40,014 nucleotides of DNA from an uncultured Gammaproteobacteria bacterium (lineage in GTDB: Bacteria; Pseudomonadota; Gammaproteobacteria; GCA-001735895), in the NCBI GenBank assembly GCA_947259305.1, contig CAMYML010000004.1, positions 1 to 40,014 on the forward strand. The letters are read 5' to 3'. The notes beneath the pieces were generated by a model, which saw only the letters and a list, made by a program, of their open reading frames with translations, did not search any database and was not told the DNA's origin. Every line of letters begins with the position of its first letter. The stretch's first letter is position 1. The position numbers and the translations under genes are program-made. Shown here piece by piece: positions 8,078-15,798 of the stretch.

Positions 8078-10624
8078 CTACTGCGCCTCCGTCGCGGCGG
8101 GCGTCTTTGCCCGCAACGAGAGCAGCAATTCCTGCGCGCGGTAAAAATTGGGCGCGATCTCGAGAGCATATAATATCTGCTCGCGGGCGGAAGATCGATC
8201 ACCCGCGCGTTCGTAGGCAAAGGCCAGCTGGTAGTGCGCTTCCGCCTTGTCCACCGGGTCGAGCGCGAGCAGGGCGCGGCGCTCGCGCGCAACCCGCTCC
8301 CAGTTATCCAGAATAGTATGCTGGCCGGCCAGATCCTGGTGCAGGTCGAGATCGTAGGGGTAGATATAAATCGCGCCTTCCAGCGCCTCTGCGGCGGCGG
8401 CGTGAGCGCCACGTTTCACGCGTAGTTTCGCCAGCTCGAGTTGCGCCGGATAGTGTTCGGCGTTGATCGCAATCAATTGTTCGAGCTGCGTTTCCGCCTG
8501 CGGATATTGCTCCTGTTGCAGGTAGAGCTGAGCCAATAGCCAGTAGCTGCTATCTTCGCCCGCGTATTCCGGGAACAGTTGTTGTGCCCTTTGCAGAAAC
8601 AGTTCGGCCAGCTCCAGGTTTTCCTGTTCATACAGCAATTGCCCGAGTTTGAGTTGATCGAAATACTTGTCGGGCAGCGCGGTTTCGGCTGTCACCTGGC
8701 CCGCAGGGTCCACTGATTCGGTTTGTTGACCAGGTTCCATGTCCTTGCTCAGTGCCTTGAGCGCGGTGGCGTAGCGGGTTTTCAGATAATCGTCGAACGC
8801 GGCGTCGAGCGCGGCGCCGTCGAGCTGCAGCTGCTGCAGTAACACGGCATCGGGGTTTTTGCTGTCCCGATAGGCGTTCAGGCTTGCCCGGATCACGTCG
8901 AAGCCCCAGCGTTGTTCGATGAACTCGAATACCAGCGAAGCCTGGAAGTAGGAATGGATCACCTGTTCCGGGTAGGAGGGTCGAACGAATCCATTGTTCA
9001 ACTGGCTGACCGGCAATAATCGGCCGTCGAGATAGGCGAGTAGAAAATCCGGGGTGATATCGCCGCCCCAGCCCGGGCGGGCAATACGTTCCTCGTAGAC
9101 CGCAAGCCCCTCGGAGAACCAGCGCGGCACGCGGTTTGCGGTCATCGACAAGTGGAACACGTGGGCCAGCTCATGCCATAACGTGGAGCCCCAGTTGAAC
9201 TCGCTGCGCGCGCGCGCCGCGGGCGAGTCCATCGCCACCACCGGCCCGAAGCAGACACCCAGCAGCCCGACGCCGGCCAGTCCGACCGAGCGAACCGAGA
9301 AATCGGCGTGATCCGGGTATAGCTCGACGCGAATCGGCTCGTCGGGTTGGTGCCGGTAACGCGCCTCGAGATGCTGGTAAGCCTGCGCCGCGAGATCGTG
9401 AATATACTCGCCGAGTAACGCATTCTCCTGGCCGTGCAGGACGACGCGGAATCTACCCCGGTCGATCTGCACGTAGTCTTTGAAGCTGTCCGCGAGCTGT
9501 AGCGTATTCTTGATCCAGACGTTATAAGGATCGCCGGCGAAGGAGCGCTCCAGGTTTTCCCGCCCGGCCTCGATCTGCCCCAGGCGCATTTGATTCATGC
9601 CCAGCAGGCCAAAGCCGCGCCATGATAGCGCATCCAGCTGCAGCGCACGCCGGGCAAAGTTTTCGGCATCCTGGTAAAGCCTGTTTTGCGCCGCCAGGTC
9701 CGCCAGCGTGGTATAGAATTCGGCATACCGCGGATTCAGCGCCATGACCTGTGCTTCGATTGCTGCGAAGCGATCCGTGTTGCGCTCAAGATGGTTGACC
9801 ACGGCGAGCATGGTCAGGGCTTCCAGCGACACCGGGTTGACCTCGAGCGCGAGCTCCGCCTCGTGCCGGGCGTCGCTAAATTGCTCCAGCTCGATAAACA
9901 GGCGCGCCATGAAGACGCGCGTGGGCACCAGGTTGGGGTTGATGGACAATGCCTGCAGCGCCGTCGTCACCGCCTCTGACGAATAATCGAAGTGCTGGCT
10001 GCGCGCCAGGCCGAGCAGGGCGCGCGGATGTTTTTCGTCGATTGCGAGCATCTCTTTGAACAGCGCCGATGCCTCCTGGTTATTGTATTTTTCCAGCAGC
10101 AACTCACCCAGCGCAATGCCCGCATCGAGGTAGGAGGGATCTTTGCGGCTTGCCTGATCGAATAGCTGTACCGCGTCCTTGAACAGCTGCGGATCGGAGC
10201 GACCCAGGTGACGCGTGGCGCTGGCAATCGCAAACAGGTCGCGCGCGCTTAACGAGGATTCGGATTGGTAGGCCTGCCGAATATCGCGCCACAGGGTTTC
10301 GGCCGGTTGCCATGCGCCCCGTTGCCGATGAGTTTCGGCGAGATTGAGTTTTGCCATTAGGCGCGCGGGACCGGGCAGCTCGAGCGCCTGCCGGAAGCGC
10401 ATGGCCGCGGCGTCCAGGTCCCCTGTTTCGAGTCGAAGTTCGCCTAGCTGGTTCAGCAGCAGGCTGTTGTTCGGCTCCGCGTCCAGTTCGCTTTGTACGT
10501 GTTCGATCGCGGCCGGGTAATCGCCGGCAAGGCGCAGAGCCTGAATCTGTTCCAGCCGCGGGTCGGTGGCGGCGTAACCGAGTTGCGTCAAGCCAAGCAG
10601 CAGCAGTGCGTAGAGTTTTTTCAC
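8078..10624 (-). CDS. TPR-repeat protein with central gluzincin (peptidase MA-like) domain, 848 aa
   Basis: Signal-like N-terminus 'MKKLYALLLLGLTQLGYA', TPR-like helices on both sides, and 'STLWHELAHVFHLSMTANRVPRWFSEGLAVYEE' (HExxH at 9161-9175 with downstream E). Confidence 0.85.
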   Translation of the reverse strand: MKKLYALLLLGLTQLGYAATDPRLEQIQALRLAGDYPAAIEHVQSELDAEPNNSLLLNQLGELRLETGDLDAAAMRFRQALELPGPARLMAKLNLAETHRQRGAWQPAETLWRDIRQAYQSESSLSARDLFAIASATRHLGRSDPQLFKDAVQLFDQASRKDPSYLDAGIALGELLLEKYNNQEASALFKEMLAIDEKHPRALLGLARSQHFDYSSEAVTTALQALSINPNLVPTRVFMARLFIELEQFSDARHEAELALEVNPVSLEALTMLAVVNHLERNTDRFAAIEAQVMALNPRYAEFYTTLADLAAQNRLYQDAENFARRALQLDALSWRGFGLLGMNQMRLGQIEAGRENLERSFAGDPYNVWIKNTLQLADSFKDYVQIDRGRFRVVLHGQENALLGEYIHDLAAQAYQHLEARYRHQPDEPIRVELYPDHADFSVRSVGLAGVGLLGVCFGPVVAMDSPAARARSEFNWGSTLWHELAHVFHLSMTANRVPRWFSEGLAVYEERIARPGWGGDITPDFLLAYLDGRLLPVSQLNNGFVRPSYPEQVIHSYFQASLVFEFIEQRWGFDVIRASLNAYRDSKNPDAVLLQQLQLDGAALDAAFDDYLKTRYATALKALSKDMEPGQQTESVDPAGQVTAETALPDKYFDQLKLGQLLYEQENLELAELFLQRAQQLFPEYAGEDSSYWLLAQLYLQQEQYPQAETQLEQLIAINAEHYPAQLELAKLRVKRGAHAAAAEALEGAIYIYPYDLDLHQDLAGQHTILDNWERVARERRALLALDPVDKAEAHYQLAFAYERAGDRSSAREQILYALEIAPNFYRAQELLLSLRAKTPAATEAQ

Positions 10625-11599
10625 CTAACCTCCCTGTGCCCTGATTTCCCGGCTCAGCAGGGCGAGATCGACCAGTAATCCTTCGAGCCGGGTGTAGTAG
10701 TCGACCCGTGGCAGGCTTTCACGCTGCCGCTTTAGCTCGCTGATCGACTGCTCGAGATCCTGTTTGCGTCGCATCCTCTCGACTAATTGCGCGGATGCGC
10801 CAAGCTCCAGGGACGGCGGCTGCTGCAGGTAAACGCGGTTTGCCAGGGCGCCGTCAGGCTCGAACTCGCCTGGCGCCAGGCTGCCTTCGCCATCGCCGTT
10901 ATCGTCCAGCAGGGCGTGCTCGGTCAGCAGCTGTTTTTCATTGTCGAAGGCGCGCCGGGTCTCGCGGCGCGCGAAGGCGAAGGCTTCCAGCATCGATACC
11001 CGCTCGTCCTTGTCCGTGTCCGCGCCGGATTCGGCAAAGGCGGCAACGAAATAATCGCCGAAGAGGGTTGCGTGGTACTCGCGGCCGCTCGATGTCGCGG
11101 TAATGACGACCCGGTTATGCGCGGAGAGCGCCTTGATGAACGGGCCGCTGGCGGAGGCCGTGTTGACGATGACGACCAGCTGGTTTGCCAGCCCGTCCAG
11201 CGCCGCGGCGAGTTCCGTGGCGGAGATGTCGGGGCCTGGCAGGTTGAAGGCCGCGTCGTCGCCGCGGGGATTACCGTGGCCAATCAGGACCACGAAAACG
11301 CGGTCGTCGACCTGCGCCCTGGCGCCGATCTCCCGCAGCGCCTGCAGGATCGTCGGCTTGTCCGAGATCCGGTGTTGCGTGGGGCTATCCGGCATCGGGG
11401 TCTCGGTTAGCAAGATGATATTGTTTTTATCGACGCCGACCTCGATGGCAGATTCATACAGGCGCGTCGATCTGTCTGCAAAAAGCTCGCGATAGTCGTC
11501 GATCCCGCCGATCCCGCCGATAATCAGCAGGTAGTTTTGGGTCGCCTGCGCGCACGGCGTCGCGCACAGCAAGAGCAGCAGGATAGTGCGTAATTTCAT
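10625..11599 (-). CDS. Caspase/C13-like fold protein, secreted, probable non-canonical nucleophile
   Basis: Start taken at the internal Met giving signal peptide 'MKLRTILLLLLCATPCAQA'. Contains 'FVVLIGHGNPRGDDAAF' and 'QLVVIVNTASASGPF'. ATGA overlap (11596-11599) with the upstream gene supports this start. Confidence 0.6.
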   Translation of the reverse strand: MKLRTILLLLLCATPCAQATQNYLLIIGGIGGIDDYRELFADRSTRLYESAIEVGVDKNNIILLTETPMPDSPTQHRISDKPTILQALREIGARAQVDDRVFVVLIGHGNPRGDDAAFNLPGPDISATELAAALDGLANQLVVIVNTASASGPFIKALSAHNRVVITATSSGREYHATLFGDYFVAAFAESGADTDKDERVSMLEAFAFARRETRRAFDNEKQLLTEHALLDDNGDGEGSLAPGEFEPDGALANRVYLQQPPSLELGASAQLVERMRRKQDLEQSISELKRQRESLPRVDYYTRLEGLLVDLALLSREIRAQGG

Positions 11600-13860
11600 G
11601 CCAGGCTCCGCCAGCGCCGGTATCCCCACTCCGCGCACAACAGGGCGACGAGCAACAGAAACAGGATCGGCATATCCCATAGCTCGAGGCGCAGCAGCCT
11701 GCGCGACCCACGCGAATTGCTATCCAGGGCAGCGACCAGCTGGTCCACCTCTTGCGCTCTGAAAAAGCTGCCGCTGGATTCGTCCGCGATCCGGCGCAAT
11801 AGTTTTTCGTTCATCTCCGAAGCAAAGTATTCATCACCTGCACGGGTTACCAGGAAACGGGTTTCGCCGCTGCGGGTCACTTGCCCGCTTGCATCGAGTT
11901 CGACCTGAGCCAGGTAATCCCCGGGTTCTGCAACCGCTAAATTCCCTTCGTAGACGCCTGGCAGGGAAGGGTGGGGTTGCAGGGGTATCGCCTGTTCGCT
12001 GCCGTCCAGCGCGGTCAGCACCGCACGCACCTGCGCCTCGCGCTGCGCGCTAAAATCAGCTTTCAATACTTCGCTGCGTAGTTTGATCACACCCCCGACA
12101 TGGATTTTCTGGGCCGACAGTTCCAGGTTCAAACGCCGCGGCACGCTTTCGACCAGCCAGCGCAGCAGTTGCCGCCACAACAGTTCATGGGTCTGATCTT
12201 CGAGGTCGATCTCGTGATGCATTTGCCACAACCAGGAATTCTGTACCGGGAACGCGACGACCTTGCCGCGGCCGTAGCGATGCCAGGCCATGGCCACGTA
12301 GGGGTCGTCCCGGTCGTTTGCCGGGCTGCTTAACAGCAGCGTCGCGCCGGGTTTTATTCGCCGGATCGGATTGACCATGGTCAACGGCGGCAGGGTCAGC
12401 CAGCGGGCGATCGATTTTTCGCTGCTGTCATCGAGTATCAGGGCCGGGTGGACCCAGGCTGCGGCGGTTGGCTGAATCTTGATCCGACGGTTGAATTCGG
12501 GTTGGGCCCGATCCGGCATGATCACCGGCGATATGCCGTGCAGCACGGAATCGCGATACCCCCCCTCGGTGAAAGCGTGACGGCCGCCCAGCATCAGCAG
12601 GCCGCCCCCGCGCTCGCTGACAAACTCGACGATCATGTCCTGTTGCTCGCGACTCAGTAATGAATTTTCGACACTGCCCAGTATGATGGCGTCGTAGGCA
12701 AATAGTTCGTCGCGGGTGATCGGAAAGCCGTTACGCAGCTCTTCCGAGGATTCGATACCGACCCGGTAATATTTCGCGTCGGCGGTTCTGATCAAACCCG
12801 TGACAGCCAGGTTCTCGTCATCGGCCACCGCGCGCCGGATGAACTTCAACTCGAAACGCGGCTCGCCTTCGTAATACAGGATTCGTATTTTACGGTTATC
12901 CACCGTCAGCATGGCCTGGCGGCTGTTGTTGGCGACGATTTGCTCGTCAGCCATGGCGCCGAGGTGAAACTCGAGTTGGCGCGGACCGGTATCTTCGATA
13001 GCGAGCGGTATCCGGATCGACTGCATCCCCGGTTTGAGGCGGAGTTGCTGCTTGTGCAGGATTCGGCTGTTGTCCTCGATCAGCAATTCAACCGGCAAGC
13101 CGTCGTAACCCTGCTGCTTTATCGTAACATCCGCCATCACCCGGCTGCCGTTCAGTACTTCGTCGGGCAGCCTGATCTGGCTGATTTCGATATCGCGCGC
13201 GTAGCGGCTCTCGCCCAGGCCGATGCTGTATACTGGAATCCGCGCCGACCTCAGGGATAACAGCAGCTTATCCAGCGGCTCGGCCGGCTGCAGGGCGCCG
13301 TCGCTGATCACCACCAGGCCGGCCAGCGGTTCACCCTGCAGGGTCGCCTGTGCGAAGCTTAGCGCCTGGATTAAATCGCTGTCGCCGTCGCTAAAATCGA
13401 GTGCGTCGATGTCGGCGATCGCTTCTGTTGCGGCGCCGAATTTAAACAGGCGCAGGTCGAAGCTCTGCTGTAGCGCGCGCAGCAGGTTGCCGGATTCGGC
13501 ATCGAGTTGCTGCCTGATAAAATCGCCGCGCGTGCCCAGCACCGGGTCCGCCAATCCCATGCTGATCGAATTATCGAGCAAAACGCCGACCACGCCGGGT
13601 TGCGGCATCTGCGCCGTGACTTCGAGCAGCGGCCGCGACAGACTGAAGATAATCACTGCAAGGGCCAGGCCGCGTAGCAACGCGATTATCATCCGATCCC
13701 CGCCGCGCGTGCGCCCCTGCAGTTTGAAGTAACCCAGCACTATGAAGGCGAGCGGAGCGATTACCAGTGGCAGTAGCGCCAGCTGCCACCAGGACAGGAG
13801 CGATACGAACCTGCCCTCGGCAAAATACTCGGCGGGGAATTTGAACAGGAATTCGAACAT
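11596..13860 (-). CDS. VWA-domain plus GATase1-like membrane protein (754 aa)
   Basis: N-terminal TM helices, MIDAS-like 'GVLLDNSISMG', GATase-like 'AYDAIILGSVENSLLSREQQDMIVEFVSERGGGLLMLGGRHAF', C-terminal TM helix. Confidence 0.8.
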   Translation of the reverse strand: MFEFLFKFPAEYFAEGRFVSLLSWWQLALLPLVIAPLAFIVLGYFKLQGRTRGGDRMIIALLRGLALAVIIFSLSRPLLEVTAQMPQPGVVGVLLDNSISMGLADPVLGTRGDFIRQQLDAESGNLLRALQQSFDLRLFKFGAATEAIADIDALDFSDGDSDLIQALSFAQATLQGEPLAGLVVISDGALQPAEPLDKLLLSLRSARIPVYSIGLGESRYARDIEISQIRLPDEVLNGSRVMADVTIKQQGYDGLPVELLIEDNSRILHKQQLRLKPGMQSIRIPLAIEDTGPRQLEFHLGAMADEQIVANNSRQAMLTVDNRKIRILYYEGEPRFELKFIRRAVADDENLAVTGLIRTADAKYYRVGIESSEELRNGFPITRDELFAYDAIILGSVENSLLSREQQDMIVEFVSERGGGLLMLGGRHAFTEGGYRDSVLHGISPVIMPDRAQPEFNRRIKIQPTAAAWVHPALILDDSSEKSIARWLTLPPLTMVNPIRRIKPGATLLLSSPANDRDDPYVAMAWHRYGRGKVVAFPVQNSWLWQMHHEIDLEDQTHELLWRQLLRWLVESVPRRLNLELSAQKIHVGGVIKLRSEVLKADFSAQREAQVRAVLTALDGSEQAIPLQPHPSLPGVYEGNLAVAEPGDYLAQVELDASGQVTRSGETRFLVTRAGDEYFASEMNEKLLRRIADESSGSFFRAQEVDQLVAALDSNSRGSRRLLRLELWDMPILFLLLVALLCAEWGYRRWRSLA

Positions 13861-13885
13861 GCTTCAGTTTAGCCCCGGGATGGCG

Positions 13886-14686
13886 CTAGTGGGTCATGCC
13901 GTAGATGACGAAATTGATTCCGATTTCGAAGGCATAGGTCGAAAATTTGAGTGGATAGTTTGGATCGTCCGCCCATTCCCAGGCGTCCCCGAGGTCGGTA
14001 TTCCAGTTGATCAACACCATCAGGCGGCCGTCGTCGTCGAAGATACCGCGCACGTGGGGCACGATGCCGTCGTATTCATGGGTCGGCCCGCCGTGCTGCG
14101 CGGCCCAGCCCTGGCGCAGGTTAGGCACCTGTATGACGCGATCGATGTTATAAAAGACATGAAATACGGGGTGTTCCGGCGGCACCTCGACTATCGCGCG
14201 ATCGGGGAAGACCATTTGCATCTGCGACAGAAACTGATCCCAGGCCCAGCTGCCCCAGAAATCGTCGAAGACCAGGAAACCGCCGGCCAGCAGGTAATTC
14301 CGCAGCGCCAGCACCTCCGCCTCGGTCAGCGACATCGAACCGACTTCGACCGCGTATAACAGCGGAAAGTGACGCAGCAAGGGATCGGTCAACTCGATTG
14401 CATTGTCGGACCCGTAGGCGTCGATAACGCTAAGCCGTTTCAGCGCCACCAGGAACTGGTGATCCGCTTTAGGATAATCGACTGCCCAGCGCCCGCCTTC
14501 GTCGTAGTCGTCGAACTCCCCGCTATAAATGCCGCGGGTAAAATAAAACTCATGCGCGTTGCCGGGAGGGGTGTCAGGGGCGCTGGAGATTTGCGCCTGA
14601 TCGTCATGCTGGAGCGACTGGGCGGTCGCGAGCGCAGGTAACAGGCCTGCAATCAGTAAAAGAAAAAACGGTTTTACCTGGTTCAT
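13886..14686 (-). CDS. DUF4159 domain-containing protein
   Basis: 'EFYFTRGIYSGEFDDYDEGGRWAVDYPKADHQFLVALKRLS' and 'YLLAGGFLVFDDFWGSWAWDQFLSQM', typical of DUF4159 proteins near DUF58/MoxR genes. Confidence 0.85.
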   Translation of the reverse strand: MNQVKPFFLLLIAGLLPALATAQSLQHDDQAQISSAPDTPPGNAHEFYFTRGIYSGEFDDYDEGGRWAVDYPKADHQFLVALKRLSVIDAYGSDNAIELTDPLLRHFPLLYAVEVGSMSLTEAEVLALRNYLLAGGFLVFDDFWGSWAWDQFLSQMQMVFPDRAIVEVPPEHPVFHVFYNIDRVIQVPNLRQGWAAQHGGPTHEYDGIVPHVRGIFDDDGRLMVLINWNTDLGDAWEWADDPNYPLKFSTYAFEIGINFVIYGMTH

Positions 14687-14744
14687 AGTTCTGCCGTCGA
14701 TTCCTTGCCGTCCTGTTGCGGGCGCGCCATGAATACGGGCGCGC

Positions 14745-15284
14745 CTACTCTGGGGTCAGCACGATATCGAAGCGTCCAAAGAGAATGGTTTCCCCCTTCA
14801 CGGTAGACTCTTCCAGAAATATCGCGGTGCCGCTTTCGTAGTGTTCGTCCAGGTTTGGATCGCCCTTGAACAAGATGCTGGTATCGAAGTACGCGAAACC
14901 ATCCTGGTATACCGAAAGATGAACGTGCTTGGCGCCCATATAATTACCGGGTACCACCGATCCGAATTGATAGCGCCCCCTGGCGTCGGTTTCCAGGGTA
15001 GTCCGATAGTTTTCGGTATAATCGCCTTCACCGTTTGCCTGCCGCAGGGATATGCGAACGCCGCCGAGCGGGGTGCCGTCGATACTGGTCACCCGACCGC
15101 GGATATTCATACGCTCGCCCGCATCCCCGGGTTGCCACAGGTCGATCAGTTTCGATTTATTTTCCGTGTCGGCTGCCGTGCCATCAGCCTGGGCAATGAT
15201 TATACCTGCAGCGAAAACAGCATTGGAAATCAGCAGGCCTGTAACCGCCAGGAATACCGCAAACCTAAATTCGTGTTTGAACAT
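14745..15284 (-). CDS. Intradiol ring-cleavage dioxygenase-like / carboxypeptidase-regulatory-like domain protein with signal peptide
   Basis: 'MNIRGRVTSIDGTPLGGVRISLRQANGEGDY...ETDARGRYQFGSVVPGNYMGAKHVHLSVYQDGFAYFDTSILFKGDP' matches the overall layout of dioxygenase C-terminal domains. Confidence 0.7.
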   Translation of the reverse strand: MFKHEFRFAVFLAVTGLLISNAVFAAGIIIAQADGTAADTENKSKLIDLWQPGDAGERMNIRGRVTSIDGTPLGGVRISLRQANGEGDYTENYRTTLETDARGRYQFGSVVPGNYMGAKHVHLSVYQDGFAYFDTSILFKGDPNLDEHYESGTAIFLEESTVKGETILFGRFDIVLTPE

Positions 15285-15322
15285 TTCAGGTCCTCGCCAG
15301 AGTAATGGAATCCAGAAAACAT

Positions 15323-15351
15323 ATACTATTTATCCTGACCGGATAAAGCAA
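15323..15351 (-). promoter_or_regulatory. Putative sigma70-type promoter (TTGCTT - 17 nt - TAGTAT) with perfect 7-bp palindrome across the spacer
   Basis: Minus strand: -35 TTGCTT (15351-15346), -10 TAGTAT (15328-15323). Palindrome TTTATCC-ggtca-GGATAAA (15329-15347). Located 39-67 bp upstream of the 15284 start. Confidence 0.5.
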
Positions 15352-15672
15352 TGCAAGGCAATTTACGCCATTTGCGGGCAGTATTTCCCAGTCGATCGAG
15401 CAGTTACTGTTAGCGGTTTTTCCCAATTCGAGGCCCTGGCGCCGCGATCGAGCTGACTCGGCTATTGTTTATTGGGGCAGATTTACACCGCTTGTTTCGG
15501 CTGGTTTGCCAAACAATCGGTTCGGCGCCGGAATGGTCAGGGGCCTGTCGAAGGCCTTCCCGTCATTGGCGACGCTCGTGCGCTCCGCTTACGATCAGGC
15601 AATGCGGCACATGCATAACTACATGCAAGAGAGCGAGGAATTCCACCAGGACCTGGAGGGCATGGTAGAGAT

Positions 15673-15726
15673 TCACTGCAAGCCCAGAAGCTGCTGGCTG
15701 GTGGTTTCAATCGAACGTTTCTCCAT
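15673..15726 (-). CDS. Putative 17-aa small ORF MEKRSIETTSQQLLGLQ with strong Shine-Dalgarno, or remnant 5' end of a decayed gene
   Basis: Minus strand AGGAGG (15738-15733), 6-nt spacer, ATG (15726), stop TGA at 15673. Read manually; too short for the ORF track. Confidence 0.3.
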   Translation of the reverse strand: MEKRSIETTSQQLLGLQ

Positions 15727-15798
15727 TACGAACCTCCTGGTTTCCAATTCTTGTGCTGATTCTCCTGCCAATATTTCATCGGCATACCGACTAATCCT

